Source: Tipula vernalis (taxonomy: Eukaryota > Arthropoda > Insecta > Diptera > Tipulidae). Taken from it: a DNA stretch of 64,000 nt. Below are positions 1 to 11,389 of the stretch, piece by piece. The stretch is taken from contig OY282560.1 in NCBI GenBank assembly GCA_958295665.1, forward strand, positions 310,539,236 to 310,603,235. The letters are read 5' to 3'. Positions within the stretch are counted from its first letter, which is position 1; each line of letters starts with the position of its first letter. A program made the translations under genes and the position numbers. The notes under the pieces are model-generated. The model saw nothing but the letters and a program-made list of their open reading frames with translations. It did no database searches and was not told the DNA's origin.

Positions 1-579
1 TTTTTCAGCGGAATGAGATATAGAATTTTTCTTCTGGAATTTTTTTTTTCAGCGGAATTGAATTACAGAATAGATAGATTCTGCTTTTATCAAAATAATG
101 ATGTGTTATAGAGAAATCCCGTTATATAAATTTAGCATTTATTAGCCGGTTTTTTAATTTTTTTAATCTTGTATATTTAGTCAATTCTCTAGTGATTTTT
201 CGCAAATTAAATTTTGTATTTTCCAAGCGACATTTTGAAAGCAGGATTTTAAAAATAAGATCTTTAAAAACGGAAATTCGTTTCCAACTCATACGACCCA
301 ATGCATATTTCATAGATAGGCCATTACGGTGTCAGCTGTTTAGGGTTATACAAAGAAAATTCGGAAATCAGTTATTCATAAATTCACTATATACTAGTAT
401 GTGTGTGAGATCGTATCCAACATGGTTGTCCTAACGACCCGAAACCCCTGTTTTTCCAAGAATGAGATATTACCATCAGATACGACCACTTACTTCATCA
501 TATGACCCTTCTCAAATTCGGTGATTATCTATTCTACTGCATGTTCTAGCTCATATCAATAAATAGGTCTAGAGAAGAC
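1..579. other. AT-rich non-coding DNA
   Basis: No coding region is recognisable. The first ~100 bases hold a short imperfect direct repeat (cagcggaat at about 6 and 51) within T-rich sequence. Short open frames on both strands match no family I know. Confidence 0.5.
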
Positions 580-905
580 GTTCCATAAGATTGGATGACG
601 GCTCTTCACAAAAAGGAATATCAGTTAAACCGCAACATCTTCCGCGGTCTAGATTTGCTTAATACGGGCTACAGGGTTTTGGACAGCGAAATTGCGAAAA
701 GGTTCCAACTAATAGCAAGAGGATTAAAGGGGTTTAGCCCAAATTGAATTGTGCACGGTCTATTCGTAGACTTCTAACAGGCGTACGACAGCATTAAGAC
801 GAATACGTTATGGAACGATTTGTCCTACCTGGGTATAACATCAAACTTGGTTTCAATGTGCCAGCTTTTAATGGATGGCTCAATATGTAAGGATGAAGTG
901 GCTCA
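580..905 (+). pseudogene. Decayed LINE reverse-transcriptase fragment
   Basis: Broken translation on the + strand resembles the fingers/palm of a LINE reverse transcriptase. A stretch reading LLNTGYRVLDSEIAKRF recalls the conserved LLNT-YKVL block. About 40 residues later, LFVDF-QAYDSI-TNTLW recalls the catalytic-motif-A region (FIDFKQAYDSI). Stops and frame changes separate the blocks, so it is a dead fragment. It ends just before a long hexanucleotide array, and no 5' part, catalytic YADD box or tail is present. Clade cannot be assigned from so short a piece; it might be related to the LINE at 17.5-21.1 kb. Confidence 0.45.
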
Positions 906-918
906 ATAGGTCAATCTA

Positions 919-1406
919 ATTACCATTACCATTACCATTACCATTACCATTACCATTACCATTACCATTACCATTACCATTACCATTACCATTACCATTA
1001 CCATTACCATTACCATTACCATTACCATTACCATTACCATTACCATTACCATTACCATTACCATTACCATTACCATTACCATTACCATTACCATTACCAT
1101 TACCATTACCATTACCATTACCATTACCATTACCATTACCATTACCATTACCATTACCATTACCATTACCATTACCATTACCATTACCATTACCATTACC
1201 ATTACCATTACCATTACCATTACCATTACCATTACCATTACCATTACCATTACCATTACCATTACCATTACCATTACCATTACCATTACCATTACCATTA
1301 CCATTACCATTACCATTACCATTACCATTACCATTACCATTACCATTACCATTACCATTACCATTACCATTACCATTACCATTACCATTACCATTACCAT
1401 TACCAT
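919..1406. repeat. (ATTACC)n hexanucleotide array, about 81 copies
   Basis: The hexamer ATTACC (GGTAAT on the other strand) repeats without a visible interruption for 488 bp. Because 6 is a multiple of 3, every frame stays open, and the minus strand gives a Met-Val dipeptide frame that is not a gene. It begins right after the LINE fragment and ends at unrelated unique sequence. Perfect copies over this length imply recent expansion or homogenisation. Confidence 0.98.
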
Positions 1407-3739
1407 CACGAAGACGTCTGTTTTATCGATGAATGTTCTCCTAGCACAGGTTCATTTAAGAAATATCAATGCGCTTAAATTTATGCAAACAACTCTTTAA
1501 ATATTCTATGTAAGAAGCCGAGTTACATATTAGAGACGAAAATTAAACAACCCCACCACCTACGCGAGACCAATACCCACCTACCCCTACCCCCTAATTG
1601 ACCTATCATTCCTGATTTAGGAAGCATCATTTCTGCGTTTACAATATTTTTGATGTTATAATTCACTGGACATTTAAATCTTTGTAATTCCTGAGGTTGG
1701 GGTTCGTATTTCTTAGTTTTATTCTAATTGCGAGTGATTTTACAGATTTCATTATTGCACCTTCCCACACTACGCCAGTTCATTTCTCTTTGAACCAACC
1801 GAACAAATACAATTTAAATGACCTCTAATTGTAATGATGATATTGTTTGATATTCTTTTTTATCGCTTTCCTTTAAGGACTTTTAGAAAATTTCGACGCA
1901 GTGTTAAATCGGGCTTTACGTGTTTGCATAAATTTTAACATCATAAAAAGTGTTTACTTTGGAAGCAAACTTTGTGTACACACAACATAAAAATGTATAA
2001 ATTTAATTACAAATTAGCATAATTGTTACTGTAATAAACATAAAACATATTTTTATCGTTTTTTTTTTGCTTTATTGTGGTACACCCCTAAAATATATGT
2101 ACTTAATGTTATATGGTCTATATATATATATATTTAGGCATCTCGACTTAAATTATTTTATAGGGACCATATACAAAAATGAATAACTCACACACTCAAC
2201 CGAATTCAATCCATTTCGCTGCACACCAAAACAATCCTCAAACCGACGACTAGTCGAGTGAACATAATAATTTGTTGGTGTGGAATGAGATGTAAATGGC
2301 AAAGTGAGATTTTGATGTTGTTTGATGCTCGATGTGGTGGATAAAGCGAACATTAAAGCCTTTTTTATGTAGTATACAGTATTTTTTTTTGTTAGATGTA
2401 CACGTTCCTATATCGTATGCATACAAGTTATGCTAAATTTATATATTATACAACCAAAAAAACAAGAATACTGGTAATATTACCTCCAGTAAGGAGCACA
2501 AAAATACATTTGAATCCATTTTGTTGTTGTACGAAACTTTGATATTTATACAAAGCCAGAAGGGAAATTAAATTCATTTAGGTTGTTCGTTAGATTTAAT
2601 GTAAATTATGTTGTGTGTTGTTTTTTTTTTTTTTTTTTTTTTTTTTCGAGTCACCCCTATAAAAATTATGCTGTTTTGTATTTTCAGTTGCTCTGCATTC
2701 TTGCTTATCTGTTTTTACTGGTGATTAAATTTATTTACGATATAAGTGGAAAATGAAATTAAGGATAAATTATCACTAGGATACATACGAGTATAATGGC
2801 GTTTTTATGTGGAAAATGATGTTCCTACAACCTTTGGAATTATATTCGTGGAACTTGATTACATTTGTGGTATTCGATTAAAATGGGTTTATTAGAACAT
2901 AGGTAACAATTTTACGAACTAAATAAAAACTTTAAATTGTTTTTCTCCGTACATAAATAACAAACTTTAAATTTTATTACGACAGTAGTTTTTTTGTCCT
3001 GTTTGCTACAGCTCTACACAATCTCTAATTTTATTATCAGCATCACCATTAGCACATATAACTAAATTCAAATTATTTAAATGTACATATGCCATATATC
3101 TTTTCGATTTAAATTTATTTAACAAAACATAACAAAAAGTAATGGCAAAAAATCGATTTCGAATAAATATTCCCCGATAGCGTAAAATATCCTTTTTTTG
3201 GCATTCCATAGCAAAATATAACAACAAAAACCATCAAAATCGCCTACACACAATTTGTGATATTCATTGTGGAAAATTGTTTAATTTTCTTTTATATACG
3301 AGAGAAATTTGAATATATATTGTGACGTACACAGATTGGTTTGTCTTGATTGTAGACCGAACGAAATATTATTGCTACTTTTGTGGTCTTGTGTCTGCTG
3401 GTGTTGGAAACCTAGCGTTTTAGGGAGCTCCATTAAATTGCAACGTAAACTATCAAACAAATTAACAGCATTAGTACTTAGGGATTCCAGAACATACAAT
3501 ACGTCAAAGTCAAAATTAGTTACTACGTACCAAAACGCTAAAATTGCGAAGTTTTTCTCAAAAATGTACAACATAACCGGAACCATATTTGCACATACGG
3601 CTGATTTATCCTGAGAATCTATGTATCTTCTTTGTGACATGTTGAAGTTGGATCAAGTTATCTACATTTTGGTTCTGATTTTGTCATATACTGCTGCATC
3701 CATGAAGGTTCGATTTGGCCGCCGAGGCCATGCAGCGGT
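1407..3739. other. AT-rich intergenic DNA
   Basis: No recognisable gene. Holds a 26-base T run at 2621-2646 and short TA tracts near 2120. A minus-strand open frame of 119 codons (3281-3640) and one of 73 codons (3006-3227) lie end to end and could be imagined as exons, but neither shows a known domain, so I do not call them genes. Confidence 0.5.
2621..2646. repeat. Poly-T tract (26 T)
   Basis: Uninterrupted run of 26 T. It could be the A-tail of a minus-strand retroposed copy, but no target duplication or recognisable body adjoins it. Confidence 0.9.
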
Positions 3740-5610
3740 AGGAAAGTAGAATTCCAAAACTGACCGACTGGGACTCTTATAGAGTCTCACTCGAATCAGA
3801 AATGCCCTCGGTTGTGGGGAACATAGAGTCTCCAAAGGGTTTGGAGATCTGTTCAACCTAGCTGCATTGTTTTATACACGTGGCTTACGAGAACAGCTGC
3901 CCGGTTAAGTGAAGAGAGTCCGCAAAGATGGTCCCTTGGTGGGACGGGACACTAGGTAAACTGAGGAAAAAAATCGAGAAAATTATTCAACAAGGCTAAA
4001 CGCACTGGTGAATGGGGTGAGTATAAGATGGCCTTGACGGAATATAATCCCGCATTTAGAAGATCCAAAACGGCTACCTGGAGGAATTTCTGTGAGGGAA
4101 TCAATGAATTGCCCTCTGCTGCTCGTCTCCAGAAACTCCTTTAAGGGATCATTCAAATGGTCTAGGACTTCTCCAGAAGCAAGACGGGAGGTTCACTGAA
4201 AACCGGAAGGACCTTAGAGGTACTGTTAGAGACACACTTTCCGGATTCAGTAGTGGTAGGAGCCCAAGAGGACTAGCATGATCCCTCAAGTAAGGTGGCC
4301 TATGCGCCTCACAGTCGGATCTGGAGTCTCTCTGGAAAAATGTTCACACCCAGTAAGGTGAGATGGGCTATTGGGTCTTTCAAACCTTTCAAATCCGCTG
4401 GAGGAGATGGTTTCTTTCCAGTTTTACTTCAAAAATGTATTGAGGAAATACTCCCCAGCTTGATCCAGATGTTTCGGGCAAGTTATGCTTTTAACTATAT
4501 TCCGAAACTGTGGAGGAAGGTTAATGTGGTCTTTATACCAAAGGGGGAGGGTCGACTAGACACCCAGGCCAAGGCATATCGGCCAATTAGCCTCACATCG
4601 CTTCTATTGAAGACGATGGAAAAAATCCTGGACTATCAAATAAGAAGTGGGGTCCTTAGAAGAAATCCTCTGCATCGGGGCCAGTTTGCATATCTAACAG
4701 GTAAATTCACTTTGATGGCCCTTAGCGGTTTAGTCACGAGGATTGAAAAAGCGGTGATATATAAAGATATTCCCTCTGTGCCTTTGTGGACATTGAGGGG
4801 GCGTTTGATAATACCTACTATGTATCGATAGAGAGGGCAGCAATGGCAAGAGGTTTTCGATTTCTGCAACTAGGTGGATCCGTTCCATGCTGTAACATCG
4901 TGAGATTACTGCCAGACTAGGTGGCGAGTCACTAACCATCAGGGCCGTTAAGGGCTGTCCCCAAGGAGGCGTATTATCTCCTCTTTTGTGGTCATTGGTT
5001 GTTTCAAGACTACTCGTTCTTCTGAGTAGTCATGGGTTTGTTGTCCAGGGCTAGGCGGATGATGTGGGTATCATAATCAGAGGCAAGTTTGATGAGGTCA
5101 TTTCTGATCGCATGCAAATTGCAATATGGCAGTGGTGTTACCAGGAAGGACTCAGTATAAATCCAAACAAAACTGTCATTGTTCCTTTTACGAGGAGGGA
5201 AAAGCTCGCGTTTACGGCTCCCTCATTAAACGGTATTACTGTTCCTTTTTCCAGCGAGGTTAAATATCTAGGGGTTAGCCTAGATCAAAAACTGAACTGG
5301 AAGCAACATTTGTTGAAAGTTCAAGATAAAGCGACCAAGGATTTCTGGGCTTGTCAATGACTCTATGTGCGTACTTGGGGACTACAACCAAAAATGAGCT
5401 ACTGGTCATTTCTTACAATCATAATTGTATGCTGGCCTAAAATTGAGCAGAAGGGAACGCAAACTTTATTGAATAAGGTTCAGCCTATAGCCTGCATCGG
5501 TGTTACGGGCTCAATGAAACATGTCCAACCGCTGCGATGGAGTCACTTCTAGGACTGACACCATTACACCTGCATGTTAAAAAGGATGCTGCAATTATGG
5601 CCCTGAAAAT
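3740..5610 (+). pseudogene. LINE ORF2 remnant: reverse transcriptase
   Basis: The reading passes through several frames. About 3905-4140 gives the endonuclease-RT linker (WWDGTLGKLRKKIEKL, FNKAKRTGEWGEYKMAL). The frame at 4295-4828 gives the RT N-terminal half with the AYRPISLTSLLLKTME block. The palm shows GCPQGGVLSPLLWSLV near 4950. The catalytic box near 5055-5065 reads stop-ADD, so the residue before ADD is a stop codon. The frame at 5064-5357 covers the thumb (INPNKTVIVPF, VKYLGVSLDQKLNWKQH). The product would synthesise cDNA at the target site, but with at least four breaks it cannot be functional. Confidence 0.8.
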
Positions 5611-5879
5611 GTAGGTGGAAGGTAATATCAAACCAGGCAATATGGTGGGTCATCTGGAAATCCCTAAGGAATTTCAGACAGACCCTACCATAGAAATGAC
5701 TTTCGACTGTATGCTAAACTGGACTTCCACAAACCATTTAGTGTTAGGTTACTTGACCGGGGTGTGTGGAGTGCACGTGGACCATCCTTTGAGTGAGTGT
5801 CCATGGTTTGGTTTAAAACGGAGATCGATTAAAAACGGAAGATGGGGCGCGGATAGGAATACACGGGAGTGGAACTACC

Positions 5880-6450
5880 CTCTCGATGTCCTTGGGTACC
5901 AATGCTACCGTTTTTCAAGCAGAAGTACATGCTGTAGGACTTTGCGCTAGGGTAGGCATAGCAAAAGGCCTAAACGATGCAAATATTTATATTGTATCAG
6001 ACAGCCAATTGGCCTTAAATGCTCTTAGGTCTTGTACCGTTGAGTCAAGTCTAGTATGGGATTGTCTGAAGGTTATTAAACATCAGGTAACACTTATGTG
6101 GGTGCCAGGTCATACTGGAATCGAAGGAAATGAGGCAGCTGGTGGTCCTGCCTCTCCATTTATTGGACCAGAACCCTTCTGCGGCGTCACTAAGGGACAC
6201 CTTAGAGCAGCGGTAAAACACTGGGAGAAAGTTCAAAAATCGTCCTACTGGCGCAGTTAAGGAGTGTCTTGAACTTAGCAAACCTGAGTTGAGGCTGCTT
6301 ACTGGTTTCCTCACAGGTCATGTCCCCTTAAAGTATCACCTTAAGAAGATGGGCCTAAGTACGACAAATAGATGCCGCTTCTGCGATCTTGAAGCGGAAT
6401 CAGCGGAACATGTTCTGTGCCAATGCCCAGCCCTTTTCCAGCAAAGACTG
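5880..6450 (+). pseudogene. LINE ORF2 remnant: RNase H and C-terminal zinc finger
   Basis: At 5886-6258 the translation has the RNase H pattern: an acidic FQAEVHAV block, a YIVSDSQLALNAL block with the conserved Asp, and WVPGHTGIEGNE near the end. Frame 6289-6546 carries a LLTGFLTGHVPLKYHL block, then the finger CRFCDLEAESAEHVLCQC, usual for the C-terminus of I/LOA-type ORF2. The two pieces are out of frame with each other. RNase H would remove RNA from the cDNA hybrid; here it is part of a dead copy. Confidence 0.8.
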
Positions 6451-6459
6451 CAACATCAA

Positions 6460-6479
6460 TTAATAATAATAATAATAAT
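6460..6479 (+). repeat. (TAA)n 3' tail of the LINE
   Basis: Six to seven TAA units directly follow the zinc-finger coding region. A short TAA tail in place of poly-A is known for I elements, and it fixes the 3' end of the copy. Confidence 0.85.
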
Positions 6480-6483
6480 CTAT

Positions 6484-8165
6484 GAAGCACAATTTTACTT
6501 TCTGCTGTTTAGTTCTTCTGTCGTATTTTCAACCCAGAATGATTGAAAGAAGATCTTTATACTGATTGTGATGCGTGTCAGCCATTCTAATCGAATATTC
6601 GACTGGCTTCGGATAAAATACATCGTTTTATGATGGTAGGTAATTCATTCAAATTCATCTTGAATTTGAAACAATCGCTTACTGGATCCCAATACAGTCC
6701 TAAAGCTTTGGTGGTATCGCTTGGAGAGATGATTTGATAGGTAATACTGATGTTCATCATTTATTACTCGATTACTATCAACTTCCTTCAGTGCCCCAGT
6801 ATTAGGTAAACACATAAAGCCTGTGTAAATTTTATCGAATGGTTTCTCAGAAATCTTCCCTCAATGGAACGCGTCCCCTGCACAGCCTTTGCATAGGAAA
6901 CGCCTAGTACCGACGTTGATATTTTAAATGGTAAGCCTCGTTTCATTTAGCCATCTACTATTTTTGGTTTCTGTGAAATATTTTTCACCTAGCTTCTCTT
7001 CATGAAACAGTTGGGGTTGGGTCATTGTTATGTTTTCTATTTCCCAAAATCGACGCAATTAATCGTAAAGATTATCTTCGCTATTGTTAACCGTGGATTG
7101 TTTGGGTTGATTATTCATATCATGTTGATAACATTTCAATCTTGGATTATTTGTAGAAGAATGGATCAACTAAATCGTACTGGTGGCTCTTAGTTTGGAA
7201 AATACAAATGCTTCTAACTGGAATCTGGGTTTAGTTTCGTTCCATGGTGTGATTACTAATAATACTCCGTCCCTCGTATAGCCATTCGTAGTAGCGCTGG
7301 TACTCAACCTAATTGGTATTGATTATTTTCATCTGCCATCTTTACTTTATTTAAAGGCACTCCCGAATTGGTTGGTTATTGTGGTATAGGTTTTGCTGTC
7401 AGAACTAAATGGGTTATCTTCCTTCATTTAAATATTGGTTACAACGGTTGATGTGATCTGGTTTAGTAGGTTTTCCTGCAGTAAGGTGTGATGTTCTCGG
7501 TTACACTGCCTGCATCGAAATTTGGATTTACAGGGCGATACCTGCTGATCATCATTTAGTCAGTTAAAACATCGATTTTGCTTTATGGTTTAATTGGCAT
7601 GTCTTTAATATTTCTTACATTCAAGTAATCTATGGAACTCTTTGAGTCATAAAAAGCATTCTGGTATTTCTAACATTTGATTTATGCTGATTGTGATGAG
7701 GATGAAAAGTTTTATACGAATTGTTTTCGTTATAAATATTTTACAATTGGCATATTGTATGCGTCCGAGTGTAAGCCCAGTGACTATGGGTGTCGCTGTC
7801 TAATTTACTAACCATGATATGGATTGACCAGTGGTCTCTTCTTTCGGCTTCTTCACCGAAAGCTTTTAGTCCACTTATAACTTCATCGGAGGTATCCAAC
7901 AGTTGGTTGAAACATAACATTTTTAGTGAATGTGTGAAAATGGCGTGCTCTTCCTATCATAGCGATCTCGTAGTTTTCATAATGGTCTCGATATAATTAG
8001 CGTCCGTGATACTAAAATGGTTTAGTAGGCTTGTGGCTTCTCCCTTTAATGTTCCCTTGAGATTCGGTAGTTTTTGTGATGGATTAAGCCTTAGATTGTC
8101 GCGGATGATTGAGCAGAATAAATCGTGGAACGATATTGCCAATCGGTGCAATCGCTTGTAATTAG
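6484..8165 (-). mobile_element. BEL/Pao retrotransposon remnant (gag to partial RT)
   Basis: Read on the minus strand from 8165 downward. Gag shows LKGTLKGEATSLLNHF and SITDANY, then LLDTSDEVISGLKAF and IHIMVSKLDSDTHSHW, all typical of BEL/Pao gag. Around 7500-7600 lie two knuckle-like blocks (CFN-x-LNDD...C and CRQCNREHHTLL). About 6930-7030 gives LRRFWEIENITM, the conserved start of the BEL polymerase segment. About 6490-6660 gives ALGLYWDPVSDCFKFKM and KRCILSEASRIFD from the end of the RT. The central RT with its YVDD box is missing and stops are frequent. The copy ends where the LOA/I-type LINE tail begins, so the two elements are in contact. Confidence 0.7.
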
Positions 8166-8399
8166 CTTGATAGACAATCTATATGCTACTACTACTACGA
8201 ATATGAACTATTTTGTCTTCAGTTTGTTAAATTCATATCGATATCGTTTAGTGTTTAAAAAAAAATATTGATTCAAATTAGAGCCCATGAAGTTCCTAAC
8301 AAAAAACTGAAAACGTATACGTGTACGATTCCAATAAGAATAATAAAACACTAAAGGATTCCAATTAAAATGTAAATGTATTAGTAATTTTCAATAAAC
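8166..8399. other. Short non-coding stretch
   Basis: AT-rich sequence between the BEL remnant and the composite repeat block. Nothing recognised. Confidence 0.4.
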
Positions 8400-8800
8400 C
8401 TTTTGAGTATTTTCTATTAAGGGCAAAATAAAAAGCACTCCTATAGATTTCGGCTATACAGGTCGTTTAAGCCAAAGTACCGGGCACATTATTCAAAAGA
8501 AAATTTTTTGAAATGGAGGATTTGGAATCTTATTATTGGCAGTCTTACTCTTAAAATATTGATTATTTTCCATTGATGGTCTATTAACAAGCACTTCCAG
8601 AGGTTTGGGCAAAGTTCAGCTATATAGGTCGTGTGATCCCCATACCTTGGCTATATAGGTCATATAAGCCAAGGTAAGGAGCACATTATCCAGAAGAAAT
8701 TTTTTCGAAACGTAGGATTTGGAATCTTGTTATTGGCCGTTTTCCACTTCAAATATTGGGTATTACTTCGGTCTAAAAAGACTAAAGTATTGAAATCCAT
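8400..8800. repeat. Two diverged direct repeats of a ~160-190-bp unit
   Basis: Both copies run through the same landmarks in order: caagcact, ggctataca/tataggtc, gcacattat, gaaattttttcgaaac, ggatttggaatcttgttat, then tattttc(c/t)attgatgg. The second starts near 8561-8590. A third copy lies at 11665-11895. No coding capacity is visible. Confidence 0.75.
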
Positions 8801-8969
8801 GGAAAAATTTGGTTGGCCCAAAACCACTTTGAGTCCTAAAAAAACAAAAAAAAAAAAAATGTCCGTCCATCTGTCTGGATGACTGGAGGTCTGTATATCA
8901 CCCATGGTATCTCAAGAATGGCATGTTCGATTTAGAATTTTTGTTTGCCAATCTGCACCAATTTTTAAT

Positions 8970-9190
8970 ATTTATGCTGGTTTGAATATTGAGTTGGGTA
9001 TTGAGTTTGTGATTGAGTTGAAGGTTAAGTTAGGGGTCGATTTGCGGGTTGAGTTCAAGTTTAGTTGGAGTTTAGTTGAGGTTGGGTTAAGATATAGTGA
9101 GCAGTTGACCAATTTTTTATATATGCTGGTTTGAGGATTGAGTTGAAAGAGAGTTTGCGGTTGGGTTGAGGTTTGGACCAGTATTTAGTG
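8970..9190. repeat. GAGTTG/GGTTGAG-rich minisatellite-like stretch
   Basis: G/T-rich strand made of loose gagttg, ggttgag and gttgggt words. A larger ~150-bp period is visible because tatgctggtttga recurs at about 8972 and 9122 with similar downstream sequence. An open frame across it follows from composition. Confidence 0.7.
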
Positions 9191-9329
9191 AGCAGTTGAG
9201 CAATCTATAAAATAAAGTGAGTGTTTGTATGAATGTACAGCATATGTATATGATATTTAAACAAATCCACACGACTTGACCGATTTGAACCAAACCTTAC
9301 ACAAATATTGTTTAAGACTTAAGAAAGGT

Positions 9330-10510
9330 CACTGTTGAACCTTTTACATTTCAAATTAAACCTTTAGCAATTTAAATGAATGGTCAATTAGGATGGAACT
9401 TATCAAAATTTCTTAAATGATTTTAGTGAAATTTGACTTCCGCAATAGAATTGAGATTCTAAAATGATTTTTGGATGAAGATCTGGAATATGGCCAAGTA
9501 TGATGGAACTTGCCTATTTCTCAAACATTTATGATGAAATTCGGCTTATGCATTGGAAATGGGGTTCTAAAATGATTTTGGTTGAGTTCTGGAATATGGC
9601 CAAATATGAAGGAAGTTTCCTATTTCTCAACCGATTATGATCGAATTTAACATGTGCATTAGAAATGAGATGCTAAAATGATTTTTAGATGAAGTTCTGG
9701 AATATTCCAATTAGGATATAATTTATCTATTGCTTAATGGATTTTAGAAGAATTTTACAAGCGCGATGAAAATGGAATTCTAAAATAATTTTTAGAAAAT
9801 GTTCTGGAATATGGCCTAGTAGGTTGGAACTTTACTATTCCTTAATCGATTATAATAAAATTCGAAATTGGAAATGATGATTTAAAATAATGTTTCTAAT
9901 TCCAAAACTCTACAATACCGTTAGTAGTTTTAATACTGCGGCGCGTTCTGCCACACACTATATTTTTCTCAACTTACCGCTCTAACAGCAAATACTCAGA
10001 CAACATAATCCAAAGTTTAAAACAAAGGATTGACAAGAAAAGTTTCTAACCGAAAATTTATTACGGAGATAATATTGATTGTTTAGCGATTGAAATAATA
10101 CGTTTATGCTGTCTCAAAGGAACCTCAACAGCAGCATACCTCGTTTAAAAATAATTGTTGGATCACATTTCGTTCTGTTCGTTGGAAACATCAAAATTCA
10201 TCATAATCGGTTAGAAATAGCTAAGTTATATTCTTGGTGACCCATTTCCAACGCATACGTAAAGTTTCATGATAATCGGTTAAGGAATAGCCAAGTTCCG
10301 TCCTAATTGGCTATATTCTAGAACTCCATCTAAAAATCGTTTAGAAACCTATTTCCAACACACAGGCCAAATTTAAAAAAAAATCGCTTAATGAATAGCC
10401 AGGCTCCATCCTAATTGGTCAATCATATAATTATCTAAAGGTTTAATTTGAAATGCGAAAGATTCAATTTGCAATGTAAATGGTTCAATTTGAAGTGTAA
10501 AACCTGTATG
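9330..10510. mobile_element. Foldback-like element: inverted arrays of a ~107-bp unit
   Basis: Left arm (about 9350-9900): four to five diverged units, with the word ttctaaaatga recurring at 9457, 9565, 9671, 9778 and a weaker form at 9881 (spacing 103-108 bp). Right arm (about 10190-10450) is the same unit in reverse complement (tagccaagttccgtcctaattgg, aaaaatcgtttagaaacc). The outermost sequence also mirrors: tttcaaattaaaccttta on the left, taaaggtttaatttgaaa on the right. The centre (about 9900-10190) is unique and non-coding. Long inverted repeats built of tandem subrepeats are the hallmark of foldback elements. No target duplication was resolved, and the arms are too diverged for a recent insertion. 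Confidence 0.65.
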
Positions 10511-10685
10511 CTGGTATGATGGTACAATGGTATAATGGTATGCTGATATGATGGTACGATGGTATGATGGTATAGTGATAAGATGGTATGATATTATGAT
10601 GGTACGATGGTGTGGTGGTATATATGATGGTATGATTTTGTGATATTATGATGATATAATGGTATGATGGTTTGGTATTATTGTA

Positions 10686-11161
10686 ACGGGTGGTTCATCT
10701 GGCGTTTGCAATTTTAATTACCGGTTGTTTCGAGTGTGGCAACACTTACGTCATTCGTACAATTAGTTTAATTTTTTACATTTACGAAAGTGGTCGCTTT
10801 ACGCTTGAACAAAATTGGGAAATATTAAAAACTTAGTTTCAAAGTGGTACACACAACTTACTTTCAAAGTGGCCTACATTCAATTTGTGAAAGATTTTTT
10901 TTGTGGGGAGCTGTTAAGGATAACTGTTACGCAAAGCACCCAGGGACTATCCAACGAAGAACAAATCAAAGTTGCTATAGGAGCCCATATAATCGAAAAT
11001 GTTCTGAAAAATTCGGTTCACAGAATGGGATACTATAAAGTCAGCCGTGGAAGTCATTTGAATGAAATATCTTTCTAATAAAGCAAACCGCTTTGAAAAA
11101 TATTCATTGGTCTTTAAATTTAGAGCCAAATTAAATTGCAAACGTTAGATGGACCACCCGT
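10686..11161 (+). mobile_element. Mariner-like deletion derivative (476 bp) with TA target duplication
   Basis: Terminal inverted repeats of about 33 bp: left begins ACGGGTGGTTCATCTGGCG, and the right end in reverse complement begins ACGGGTGGTCCATCTAACG; both continue TTTGCAATTT. The element is flanked by TA at 10684-10685 and 11162-11163, the duplication made by Tc1/mariner transposases. It sits inside the minisatellite, whose pattern continues on both sides, so the ends are exact. The interior holds only the first and last pieces of a transposase gene, so this is a non-autonomous internally deleted copy. Confidence 0.88.
10790..11079 (+). pseudogene. Mariner-like transposase remnant (N- and C-terminal scraps)
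   Basis: About 10790-10850 reads GRFTLEQNWEILKT-x-FQSG, resembling the start of mariner-family transposases (RFTLEQR-EI-K-YF). About 10893-10950 reads FFLWGAVKD-CYAKHPGTIQ. After a frame change, 10981-11077 reads NVLKNSVHRMGYYKVSRGSHLNEISF, matching the C-terminal end of that family. The catalytic DDE/D core is absent, deleted between these scraps. It cannot make transposase but could once have been mobilised in trans. Confidence 0.75.
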
Positions 11162-11389
11162 TATGATGGTGTGATGATACGATTGTATATTACGTTTGAT
11201 GGTATAACGGTATTTACTCTAGAATGATGGTAATGATAGTACGATAGTATGACGGTATAATGGTATGACGGTTGATTGGTATGATGATATCATGGCCTGA
11301 CAGTATGATGGTATGACTATATGGTGGTATGATAATATGACGGTACGATGTTACGATGGTATGATGTTATGAAGGTGTGAGCTAAGTTG

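Larger units (their letters stand above)
3740..6479 (+). mobile_element. LOA/I-type non-LTR retrotransposon, 5'-truncated, degenerate
   Basis: One LINE copy read on the + strand. Order: endonuclease-RT linker (DWDSYR, then WWDGTLGKLRKK), reverse transcriptase, RNase H, a C-terminal CxxC-H-C finger, and a short (TAA)n tail. RNase H after RT and a TAA tail are known in the I superfamily (I, LOA and relatives). ORF1 and the endonuclease are missing, as expected for incomplete reverse transcription. Many stops and frameshifts mark an old copy. The 5' edge is approximate (about 3700-3740). The tail is followed within 5 bp by a BEL/Pao remnant in the opposite orientation. Confidence 0.8.
10508..11385. 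repeat. TATGATGGTA-type minisatellite, interrupted
   Basis: Imperfect tandem words of about 8-10 bp (tatgatgg, tacgatgg, tataatgg) fill 10508-10685 and resume at 11164-11385. The break is caused by the mariner-like insertion at 10686-11161. Confidence 0.85.

Noticed and set aside
903..1409. Minus-strand frame of 168 codons of Met-Val repeats
   Set aside because: It is the translation of the ATTACC microsatellite; all frames are open because the unit is a multiple of three.
3281..3640. 119-codon minus-strand open frame as a possible host exon
   Set aside because: No domain, splice context or codon signal seen; kept as unannotated intergenic sequence.
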